Positions 1 through 5,711 of a stretch of DNA of 9,756 bases are shown in pieces. The notes beneath the pieces are model-generated. The model saw nothing but the letters and a program-made list of their open reading frames with translations, searched no databases and had not been told where the DNA came from. A program made the position numbers and the translations under genes. The stretch is from NCBI GenBank assembly GCA_934728205.1, contig CAKVEH010000038.1:1-9756 (forward strand). The letters run 5' to 3'. The stretch's first letter is position 1. Each line of letters starts with the position of its first letter. This DNA is from an uncultured Helicobacteraceae bacterium. Lineage in GTDB: Bacteria; Campylobacterota; Campylobacteria; Campylobacterales; Helicobacteraceae.

Positions 1-131
1 GCACGCGGAATCTCGGGTATAAACTCTTGGGCTGGAGATTCCTCGACATAGCTAGGCACTTTTGAAAAATCAATATCCGCCTCGAATCCAAACGCTACAC
101 TTACGCAAGCTACACAAAGCATTCTTTTCAT
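1..131 (-). CDS. Exported protein of unknown function, N-terminal fragment
   Basis: Reading leftward from an ATG at 131-129, the frame stays open to the window edge, giving 43 complete residues. The first 18 (MKRMLCVACVSVAFGFEA) look like a short Sec signal peptide: two basic residues, a hydrophobic core and a small residue at the likely cleavage site. The mature part starts near DIDFSKVPSY and is acidic and proline-rich. An AAGGA ribosome site lies about 9 bases upstream. It follows ybeY on the same strand after a 60-bp gap and may be co-transcribed with it. Cys9 does not sit in a convincing lipobox, so a lipoprotein is less likely. The rest of the protein lies outside the window and I do not recognise the family. 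Confidence 0.72.
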   Translation of the reverse strand, partial: MKRMLCVACVSVAFGFEADIDFSKVPSYVEESPAQEFIPEIPR

Positions 132-191
132 TAGACACTATCCTTAGTAATAATTTGCCACTCTTAAAGCAATGGGCGTTCCGCGTTGATT

Positions 192-725
192 TTATATGTA
201 TCCATCTGTGCGCGTGATAAGGCTTTGAGGAAGTGCAAAATGCTCTATCCACTTTTGCTCCTCCTTGCGTTGCTCGCCATTATCACATTCGTGGTCAAAC
301 CCAAAAATATGCAAAAGCGCGTGAATAAAAAGGAGCTTAAGCTCATCATCAAAACTATGTTGAAATTTTTTGGCGCATTGTCTTGCCTGCTCGACATTGA
401 TGAGAATGCTACCAAGTGGAATGTTGAAATTTTTTGGCGCGCAAGATTCTAAAACCTGCCAATCAAACTCCATAATCTCTAGCGGGAAACTTAACACATC
501 GGTTTGTTTGTCTATCCCGCGCTCTTTGTAGTTAATAGCGCGCATTTGTTTGGCATTTACTAAAAGCACCTCGAGCAATCCATAGCGCAAAATACCATCA
601 CGCTTGTGAGAATCTAGCCCGCAAAGATAAGATTGGCTTAGTGTAAGAAAAATATGATGAAATTCTTGTGTCCTTTTTTTTGCATTTATAAGTCTAAATG
701 TGCTTTGGTTGTGAATTTTTAGCAA
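192..725 (-). CDS. ybeY: Endoribonuclease YbeY (rRNA maturation factor)
   Basis: A 177-residue protein of the UPF0054/YbeY family, a single-strand-specific metal-dependent RNase needed for 16S rRNA 3'-end maturation and 70S quality control in the cytoplasm. The zinc site HxxxHxxxxxH is intact as HALLHIFGFDH (His135, His139, His145). The family motif TDVLSFP is at residues 75-81 and the strand LGSILIN follows near 104-110. The start is a TTG: an AGGAG at 731-735 lies five bases upstream and no ATG is placed as well. An A8 run in the early coding region (674-681) encodes Ala-Lys-Lys-Arg. The gene diverges from speA; a small exported protein gene follows it on the same strand. Length is ordinary to slightly long for the family. 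Confidence 0.96.
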   Translation of the reverse strand: MLKIHNQSTFRLINAKKRTQEFHHIFLTLSQSYLCGLDSHKRDGILRYGLLEVLLVNAKQMRAINYKERGIDKQTDVLSFPLEIMEFDWQVLESCAPKNFNIPLGSILINVEQARQCAKKFQHSFDDELKLLFIHALLHIFGFDHECDNGEQRKEEQKWIEHFALPQSLITRTDGYI

Positions 726-730
726 AATCG

Positions 731-735
731 CTCCT
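731..735 (-). promoter_or_regulatory. Ribosome binding site deciding the TTG start of ybeY
   Basis: On the minus strand AGGAG lies five bases before TTG at 725-723. No ATG in this frame has a comparable Shine-Dalgarno sequence, so the TTG is the best start. Confidence 0.75.
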
Positions 736-770
736 AAAAGAAAAGGCTTTTTGTGTCAAAATTTTATGTC

Positions 771-776
771 ATTATA
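771..776 (-). promoter_or_regulatory. Putative -10 box of ybeY
   Basis: The minus strand reads TATAAT, a full match to the housekeeping sigma -10 consensus, placing the transcript start near 764 and leaving a leader of about 39 bases before the TTG. The sequence 17 bp upstream (AGCGCA) is not a -35, which is usual for Helicobacter promoters. The box forms one arm of a 7-bp dyad with the speA -10 box. Confidence 0.6.
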
Positions 777-788
777 GCCTTAAAAATG

Positions 789-794
789 TATAAT
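789..794 (+). promoter_or_regulatory. Putative -10 box of speA
   Basis: TATAAT is a perfect -10 hexamer. At 17-bp spacing, 766-771 reads ATGTCA, four of six matches to TTGACA. The transcript would start near 802, giving a leader of about 55 bases before the ATG at 857. The -35 position overlaps the last base region of the opposing ybeY -10 box. Confidence 0.62.
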
Positions 795-856
795 GCGCTT
801 TTGGTTTTTGGATTTTTAGACTAAAATGCAATGCGATTAAAACAAGGTGTGAAAGA

Positions 857-2710
857 ATGGTTGATTATGGAATAAATTTTTGGTCAAGTAATGACTTCAT
901 CATTGATGATGGGCAAGTGCGCGTGAATTTTAAATCCAAACCCGCGCTTATTGATATTGTCCAAGAGATACGCGAAAAGGGCTATCGTGGTCCCCTGCTT
1001 TTGCGCTTCCCGCATTTGATTCGCTCCCAGCTTGATAAAATGTTTGGGGCGTTTGAAAAAGCAATCAAAGAATATTCTTATAAGGGCAAATTTAAGGCAG
1101 TTTTTCCACTCAAAGTAAATCAAATGCCAAATTTTGTCCTGCCCTTAGTCGAGCAGAGCAAAGGTCGATGCTATGGGCTAGAAGCAGGGAGCAAGCCTGA
1201 ACTTATTTTGGCAATGGCTTATACCAACAAAAATACACCTATCACGGTCAATGGCTTTAAAGACAAAGAGATGATTTCGCTGGGCTTTATCGCGGCAAAT
1301 ATGAATCACAACATCACGCTTACTATTGAGGGATTAAACGAGCTAGAAACTATCATTGAAGTGGCAAAAGAAATGGGCGAGCCCTATCCAAACATAGGAC
1401 TTAGAATCCGATTGCATAGCACGGGCACGGGCATTTGGGCAAAAAGCGGTGGATTTGGCTCAAAATTTGGGCTCACCTCAACAGAGTTGCTTGAAGCTAT
1501 CAATATGCTTGAAAAGAATAAGTTGCTCCATAAATTTACAATGATTCATTTCCATATAGGCAGTCAAATAAGTGATATTTCGCCACTTAAAAAGGCATTG
1601 CGCGAGGCGGGCAACATTTATGCAGAATTGCGTAAAATGGGGGCAAAAAAGTTGCGTTGTGTGAATATCGGTGGTGGCTTAGCAGTAGAATACACACAGC
1701 ACGAGGGCGAAAACAATCGCAACTACACGCTTAATGAATTTAGTGGTGATGTGGTGTTTTCGTTGTGCGAAATTGCTAAAAACAAAAAAGAACCCCAACC
1801 AGATATTTTTATAGAATCTGGTCGCTTCATCGCGGCAAATCACGCTGTTCTTGTCGCGCCTGTGCTTGAGCTCTTTAGCCAAGAATACGATGAAAAGGCA
1901 TTAAAATTAAAACAAAAAAATCCACCGCTTATCGAGGAATTGTATGATTTATACAATAGCGTGAATGAAAAAACTGCCATTGAATACCTGCACGATAGCC
2001 TCGACCATATGGAATCATTGCTCACGCTCTTTGATTTGGGTTATATTGATTTGCAAGACCGCTCTAATACCGAAGTGCTCACTCATTTAATCATTAAAAA
2101 GGTGCTAAAACTCCTTAAGCACAAAAATCACAATGAAATCATTAGAATCCAAGAGCAAGTTCAAGAGCGTTATTTGCTTAATTGTAGCTTTTTTCAAAGC
2201 CTCCCAGATTATTGGGGATTGGGACAAAACTTTCCTGTAATGCCACTTGATAGACTTAATAACAAACCCACAAGGAGTGCAAGTTTGTGGGATATTACTT
2301 GTGATAGCGATGGTGAAATCGCCTTTAATGCCAATAAGCCTCTTTATTTGCACGATGTGGATATTACACGCGAAGAATATTTTTTGGCTTTTTTCCTCGT
2401 GGGAGCATATCAAGAGGTATTAGGGATGCGCCATAATCTTTTTACCCACCCTACTGAATTTAGTATTGTCTTTGATGATGAGCTAGACAAAGGTTATGAG
2501 CTTAGCAATCCCCTAGAAGCGCAAACTATCTTAGATGTGCTTGATGATTTAGACTACGACACAAAAGATATTGAGCGGCGATTAAAACAATATGTCGAGG
2601 AAAACCAAGCATTAGATACAGAAGAGAAAAAAGAAGTGCTAGGACAACTCTATATAATGCTAAGCGAAAATGGCTATTTACGCACCATTAGCAAGAAAGA
2701 TAATGAATAA
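857..2710 (+). CDS. speA: Biosynthetic arginine decarboxylase
   Basis: A 617-residue PLP-dependent fold-III decarboxylase that converts arginine to agmatine and CO2, the first step of agmatine-based polyamine synthesis. The N-terminal PLP barrel carries the cofactor lysine in PLKVNQ (Lys86), the HFHIGSQ strand (231-237), the glycine loop NIGGGLAVEY (270-279) and the ESGR segment (320-323). The C-terminal domain has the catalytic-cysteine motif TCDSDGE (Cys482) and a GAYQE segment (517-521). Length matches the SpeA family (about 615-660). The ATG at 857 has AAGG nine bases upstream, and the N-terminal DYGI-FW motif fits Helicobacter SpeA. The stop overlaps the likely cysE start, so the two are probably translationally coupled. 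The whole protein closely resembles H. pylori SpeA from memory. Confidence 0.98.
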   Translation: MVDYGINFWSSNDFIIDDGQVRVNFKSKPALIDIVQEIREKGYRGPLLLRFPHLIRSQLDKMFGAFEKAIKEYSYKGKFKAVFPLKVNQMPNFVLPLVEQSKGRCYGLEAGSKPELILAMAYTNKNTPITVNGFKDKEMISLGFIAANMNHNITLTIEGLNELETIIEVAKEMGEPYPNIGLRIRLHSTGTGIWAKSGGFGSKFGLTSTELLEAINMLEKNKLLHKFTMIHFHIGSQISDISPLKKALREAGNIYAELRKMGAKKLRCVNIGGGLAVEYTQHEGENNRNYTLNEFSGDVVFSLCEIAKNKKEPQPDIFIESGRFIAANHAVLVAPVLELFSQEYDEKALKLKQKNPPLIEELYDLYNSVNEKTAIEYLHDSLDHMESLLTLFDLGYIDLQDRSNTEVLTHLIIKKVLKLLKHKNHNEIIRIQEQVQERYLLNCSFFQSLPDYWGLGQNFPVMPLDRLNNKPTRSASLWDITCDSDGEIAFNANKPLYLHDVDITREEYFLAFFLVGAYQEVLGMRHNLFTHPTEFSIVFDDELDKGYELSNPLEAQTILDVLDDLDYDTKDIERRLKQYVEENQALDTEEKKEVLGQLYIMLSENGYLRTISKKDNE

Positions 2711-3413
2711 AATGCAAAAAACAAGTCTTTTTCGCCTTATAAAAGAAGATTTTAGCGTAGTCAAGCAACGCGACCCTGCGTTTGAGAGCATTATTGAAGT
2801 GCTTTTTTATCCCGGTGTTATGGCAATCGTGCATTATAGAATCGCTCATTGGCTTTATATGCGTGGATTTAGGCGTTTGGGACGCGTAATTATGGGAATC
2901 ACCGGCTTCATTACCAATGTTGATATTCACCCACAAGCCCAAATCGGTAGGCGCGTATTCATCGACCACGCCATTGGCGTTGTGATAGGACAAACTGCCA
3001 TTGTAGGCGATGATGTAACAATCTATCAGGGAGTGAGCTTAGGTGGTGTGAGCTTAGCAAAGACTAAACGACATCCAACCATAGAATCTGGTGTAGTGAT
3101 TGGAGCAGGAGCGAAGGTTTTAGGAGATATTACCATTGGAAAAAATGCCAAAATTGGCGCAAATTCTGTGGTGATTAAAGATGTGCCTAGCGATTGCACC
3201 GCTATTGGAATCCCAGCGCGTGTCATCATAAAAGGGCGCGCTAAAGACGCTAACCAAGCAAACAAACTCCCAGACATTGATAGGGCACTTTTTGAATATT
3301 TACTCAAACGAATGCAGGTGCTAGAAAAATGCGTAGATGACAAGCAATGCCAACAATCGCTCAAAGAACTTGAATTGCTGTATGAAAATTTCCTTGCCAC
3401 ATTAAAACGATAG
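2703..3413 (+). CDS. cysE: Serine O-acetyltransferase
   Basis: A 236-residue enzyme that makes O-acetylserine from serine and acetyl-CoA, the committed step of cysteine synthesis. After a helical N-terminus (about 1-70) comes a left-handed beta-helix of hexapeptide repeats (about 75-175). Residues aligning with the E. coli active site are present: Asp74 in VDIHP, His89 in IDHA and His124 in KRHP. The GAGAKVLG and IGANSVV turns are typical. A helical tail (about 186-236) follows, as in short-form bacterial enzymes. I choose the ATG at 2703: AAGAAAG lies just upstream and it overlaps the speA stop by 8 bp. An ATG at 2712 is also possible; an in-frame ATG at 2670 would overlap speA by 41 bp and has no ribosome site. 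H. pylori calls the equivalent gene HP1210. Confidence 0.95.
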   Translation: MNKMQKTSLFRLIKEDFSVVKQRDPAFESIIEVLFYPGVMAIVHYRIAHWLYMRGFRRLGRVIMGITGFITNVDIHPQAQIGRRVFIDHAIGVVIGQTAIVGDDVTIYQGVSLGGVSLAKTKRHPTIESGVVIGAGAKVLGDITIGKNAKIGANSVVIKDVPSDCTAIGIPARVIIKGRAKDANQANKLPDIDRALFEYLLKRMQVLEKCVDDKQCQQSLKELELLYENFLATLKR

Positions 3414-3417
3414 GCAA

Positions 3418-4194
3418 TCACATATTGTGGGTGTTCTCCTGCATAAAGTGGCGCAATTTGTTGTATTCATTTTTGTTAAAATATCGCCATTTTCCTGCTG
3501 GAAGCCCATTAAGCGAGCAAAACCCATAAGCCACACGCTTTAAATCACGCACTTCATAACCAAAATGCGCAAAAAATCTCCGAATCTCTCTATTTTTACC
3601 CTCGCATAGCGTTACACGCACGCGTGGGAATCTTGGAGAATCTTTAAGAATCTCAAAATCCACAAAAGGTGCGATAAGAATCTTCTCTATCGTGCTTTTT
3701 GCGTGCGCACCCTTTTTGCCAGCGATTTCTATCCACTCGCCATTTTCCATACTTTTAGCGATGTAATCTAAAAATTTATCACTCAAGCCCTTATCAAGTT
3801 TGACATTATAAGTGCGGGGGAGTGAAGATTCCATAAGGGCACTTGCCACTTTTTTATTATCGCTTAAAATAAGCAGCCCCTCACTCGCATAATCAAGTCG
3901 CCCCACATACACAAAATGTCTAAACTTGGAATCAAGGCTATCATAAATACTCCTGCGACCGCATTCATCTTTTTTACTTACAATTTCGCCCTTTGGCTTA
4001 TGGTAAATAATCGCTGTGTAACCTTGTGTTTGTCTTAATCGCTTCCCATCGACAAAAACAATATCACTATCTTTTAGCACACTGGTGGGATTAGCGATGT
4101 TGTTGTTAATGCGCACGCGCCTAGATTCTATAAGCGCGTCTGCTTCACGGCGAGAATATGTAGAATGATGAGCGATATATTGATTAAGTCGCAT
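3418..4194 (-). CDS. rluB: Pseudouridine synthase, RsuA/RluB/RluE/RluF family
   Basis: A 258-residue rRNA-modifying enzyme. An S4 RNA-binding domain occupies about residues 1-50 (MRLNQYIAHHSTYSRREAD, then VRIN and VFVDGK). The catalytic domain has the motif GRLDYASEGLLIL, with the nucleophile Asp101, and near the C-terminus EGKNREIRR, the usual RsuA-type signature. The ATG at 4194 is chosen because AAGGA sits seven bases upstream and the S4 domain begins at residue 1; the frame extends 23 codons further but without family similarity. The rRNA target cannot be told from sequence: E. coli RluB modifies 23S U2605 and RsuA modifies 16S U516. The gene ends four bases from the cysE stop on the other strand. 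A single-gene transcript from the promoter near 4227 is likely. Confidence 0.93.
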   Translation of the reverse strand: MRLNQYIAHHSTYSRREADALIESRRVRINNNIANPTSVLKDSDIVFVDGKRLRQTQGYTAIIYHKPKGEIVSKKDECGRRSIYDSLDSKFRHFVYVGRLDYASEGLLILSDNKKVASALMESSLPRTYNVKLDKGLSDKFLDYIAKSMENGEWIEIAGKKGAHAKSTIEKILIAPFVDFEILKDSPRFPRVRVTLCEGKNREIRRFFAHFGYEVRDLKRVAYGFCSLNGLPAGKWRYFNKNEYNKLRHFMQENTHNM

Positions 4195-4201
4195 TGCAAA
4201 A

Positions 4202-4206
4202 TCCTT
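4202..4206 (-). promoter_or_regulatory. Ribosome binding site deciding the rluB start
   Basis: AAGGA on the minus strand, seven bases before ATG 4194-4192. It supports this start over the longer open frame that begins upstream near 4263, which would also begin upstream of the likely promoter. Confidence 0.75.
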
Positions 4207-4226
4207 ATTAAAAGCAATTTTATGGT

Positions 4227-4232
4227 ATTGTA
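4227..4232 (-). promoter_or_regulatory. Putative extended -10 promoter of rluB
   Basis: The minus strand reads TGCTACAAT: a TACAAT hexamer (five of six) with TG one base upstream, the extended -10 form. The transcript would start near 4220, about 25 bases before the ATG. The -35 position (4250-4255) falls within the inverted repeat at 4247-4268. Confidence 0.6.
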
Positions 4233-4246
4233 GCAAAAGTTTATCG

Positions 4247-4268
4247 CGTGCTTGAATAATCAAGCACG
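4247..4268. repeat. Perfect 9-bp inverted repeat in a divergent promoter region
   Basis: CGTGCTTGA at 4247-4255 is followed after the four bases ATAA by its exact reverse complement TCAAGCACG at 4260-4268. It lies between the divergent rluB and 67-residue genes, over the -35 position of the rluB promoter and next to a possible -10 (AATAAT, 4255-4260) for the plus-strand gene. No T-run follows on either strand, so it is not a typical intrinsic terminator. Its position suits an operator for a dimeric regulator; this is inference. Confidence 0.6.
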
Positions 4269-4287
4269 AATTATCGTAATTGCAAAA

Positions 4288-4292
4288 AGGAG
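4288..4292 (+). promoter_or_regulatory. Ribosome binding site of the 67-residue gene
   Basis: AGGAG lies five bases before ATG 4298. This near-ideal site is the main evidence that the small frame is translated, and it rules out the in-frame TTG at 4280, which lies upstream of it. Confidence 0.75.
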
Positions 4293-4297
4293 CTATA

Positions 4298-4501
4298 ATG
4301 CGTTATAAACTTTTTATGTTTGGATTCCCAGCAATGTGTATAGATTTAGATGAGGTAAGGGATAGACTAAAGATTTATCCAAGTGAGCGAGCAAATTATG
4401 AAGGATTAGACCAATGCTACCTTGTTGATTTGCAAACGGGCGAGCAGTATAAAATAGGGCTTAATGAAACAAATCACTTCATAGTGGTAGGGCTCACATA
4501 A
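4298..4501 (+). CDS. Small uncharacterised protein, 67 residues
   Basis: The frame encodes a 67-residue acidic protein starting MRYKLFMFGF and ending in TAA at 4499-4501. It has two cysteines (Cys14, Cys40), no signal peptide and no clear membrane segment. The composition is that of a folded domain: a short hydrophobic N-terminal strand, an acidic helix (about 16-25), then alternating strand-like segments (YLVDLQTG, YKIGLN, HFIVVGL). An AGGAG five bases before the ATG strongly suggests translation. It stands alone on the plus strand, divergent from rluB and convergent with the chemoreceptor operon. I do not recognise the family; a small cytoplasmic beta-rich protein is all that can be said. 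Confidence 0.75.
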   Translation: MRYKLFMFGFPAMCIDLDEVRDRLKIYPSERANYEGLDQCYLVDLQTGEQYKIGLNETNHFIVVGLT

Positions 4502-4582
4502 ATAACTCTATAATCGTTTTATTATGCCATTAAATCTATCGTAATGAATTTTTAGAAAGAAAAGGTTAAAAGTGAAATAAAA
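4502..4582. other. Convergent intergenic gap with an unassigned TATAAT
   Basis: Between the 67-residue gene and the palindrome there is no convincing reading frame. A perfect TATAAT lies at 4509-4514 on the plus strand. The 10-mer AATCGTTTTA occurs at 4512-4521 and again at 4581-4590, where it enters the palindrome. Only very short frames follow (7 codons or fewer). Confidence 0.45.
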
Positions 4583-4616
4583 TCGTTTTAAACGCATTTA
4601 AATGCGTTTAAAACGA
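4583..4616 (-). terminator. Perfect 34-bp palindrome, likely terminator of the chemoreceptor operon
   Basis: The 17 bases at 4583-4599 (TCGTTTTAAACGCATTT) are exactly reverse-complemented at 4600-4616. On the minus strand the hairpin is followed by ATTTTATTT, a reasonable U-tract, so it can act as an intrinsic terminator for the leftward operon. On the plus strand the following bases (CAGGG) do not form a U-tract. The stop codon of the 4608-5354 gene (TAA, 4610-4608) lies inside the first arm. The stem is AT-rich with two CG-containing blocks. A palindromic protein-binding site is an alternative reading. Confidence 0.68.
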
Positions 4617-5354
4617 CAGGGTGTCCAATGAAGCAGGAGCAAGGATAGTAGAGAGGAAAGATAGCTCAAAACTCTGCACGCGCTCTATTTCCCCATTTTT
4701 TAAAGCAAAGGCATCGATTCTATAAATGTCTTGGTTGCTCGCATCTACGCCTTGAATCCACACTAAATTACTATTTGCCTGCGAAGAGATACGCAAGTCA
4801 AAAGGCGCGCCGACTTCCTTGTATATCGCTGGGAACTCAACAACATCGCCATTTTGCACATTGACCGCACCCACGATAGTTTGATTCTCTCCTTGTGGCA
4901 AGGTATAAAGCACATAGCTTCCTGCAAAGTCAATATGTTGCTTTTTAAGCGCACTCTGCGGTCCTCCCTCGCAATTTACACACTCATCGCCCATATTTAC
5001 CCATTCACCGCGATACACTTGCGCAGGAAAGGCACTAAATCGCACGAGTCCGTTTTGTTGTGTAAAGATTTCATCGCGCTTATTAGCACTTGTTTGTTTG
5101 TTTTGTTCTTCTAACTCTTTTTGGTTAGGTTGTGCGATGGCAAGATTCTCATCTACAATGGTGTTGTTTTCATTGCCTGCTTGCTTGTCTTCGCTATTTT
5201 CCCCCTCACCCTCTTCTTGTGTAGCTGTGGGCTCATAACTACTAGGGACAGCATCATTTTGTGAAAACTTTAAAAGCCCTGTAATCCCAATTCCAACAGC
5301 AACACCAACTACTATCAGTGTAGCTAACAAAATATTTCTTTTGTTATTATCCAT
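4608..5354 (-). CDS. Membrane-anchored protein of unknown function with an extracytoplasmic CxxC domain
   Basis: A 248-residue protein. Residues 1-7 are polar and basic, 8-29 form one hydrophobic membrane segment (LLATLIVVGVAVGIGITGLL), and 35-95 are a low-complexity acidic, Asn/Gln-rich linker. The C-terminal domain (about 96-248) is predicted to lie in the periplasm and contains Cys125 and Cys128 (DECVNCEGG) plus strand-rich sequence. The segment lacks a good signal-peptidase site, so an anchored rather than secreted protein is favoured. ATG 5354 has AAGGAG eight bases upstream. It is the last gene of the apparent chemoreceptor-YciI operon, 29 bp after the YciI gene, and its stop lies within the terminator palindrome. 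The CxxC could be a disulfide or metal site; no thioredoxin-fold motif is visible. Family not recognised. Confidence 0.85.
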   Translation of the reverse strand: MDNNKRNILLATLIVVGVAVGIGITGLLKFSQNDAVPSSYEPTATQEEGEGENSEDKQAGNENNTIVDENLAIAQPNQKELEEQNKQTSANKRDEIFTQQNGLVRFSAFPAQVYRGEWVNMGDECVNCEGGPQSALKKQHIDFAGSYVLYTLPQGENQTIVGAVNVQNGDVVEFPAIYKEVGAPFDLRISSQANSNLVWIQGVDASNQDIYRIDAFALKNGEIERVQSFELSFLSTILAPASLDTLSF

Positions 5355-5383
5355 TTATAAAACTCCTTAAAAATTTTGGGTGT

Positions 5384-5683
5384 TTAATCTTGCAAAAAAG
5401 AATCTAGGGCACTTGCGTGTAGCACAGGGCTAAACTCAATGATTTCATAAGTAGCAAGGTTGGCTAAAAAATATGGGTCGCTTTGAGTGAATTTTTGCGC
5501 TTGGGCTTTATCGGCAAAATGCCCTATGATAAGCCCACCAACTCGTGGGTCAAGAGGACCTGAAGCAAGTAAAAATCCTGCGTCATAACCCGTTTGTAAA
5601 TATCCCCTATGCGCCTGTAAGACTTTCTCAATCTCTTCTAATGGCTTAATATAGGTAACAATAATGCAAAATAAATTTTTCAT
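5384..5683 (-). CDS. YciI-like protein
   Basis: A 99-residue protein of the YCII-related family, small ferredoxin-like alpha+beta domains whose biochemical role is mostly unknown. It shows the family pattern: an N-terminal strand (FCIIVTYI), a helix with the conserved His (His25, in QAHRGYL), then GFLLASGPLDPRVGGLIIG (36-54) and the SDPYFLANLATYEIIEF segment (68-84). Asp34 and Asp69 are candidate partners of the histidine, as proposed for the family's active-site-like pocket. ATG 5683 has GAAGG upstream. It sits 28 bp after the chemoreceptor stop and 29 bp before the membrane protein gene, on the same strand, so a three-gene operon is likely. No functional link to chemotaxis is known to me. 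Confidence 0.9.
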   Translation of the reverse strand: MKNLFCIIVTYIKPLEEIEKVLQAHRGYLQTGYDAGFLLASGPLDPRVGGLIIGHFADKAQAQKFTQSDPYFLANLATYEIIEFSPVLHASALDSFLQD

Positions 5684-5711
5684 ATCTCTACCTTCGATTC
5701 TTTGTTAAGTC

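Noticed and set aside
186..452. Plus-strand frame with a hydrophobic, membrane-like N-terminal stretch
   Set aside because: It is antisense to ybeY across the conserved zinc-site region; the hydrophobic run is the complement of acidic, lysine-rich codons. No ribosome site supports it.
742..781. AAGGCT...AGCCTT inverted repeat in the ybeY/speA gap
   Set aside because: Six-bp arms with a 28-bp spacer are expected by chance in this composition, and no T-run or symmetric site accompanies it.
2670..2702. Upstream ATG for cysE
   Set aside because: It would overlap speA by 41 bp, has no ribosome site, and adds residues not seen in the family; ATG 2703 has AAGAAAG just upstream.
4195..4263. Longer rluB frame starting near 4263
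   Set aside because: The extension covers the promoter and the inverted repeat, while AAGGA and the S4 domain fit the start at 4194.
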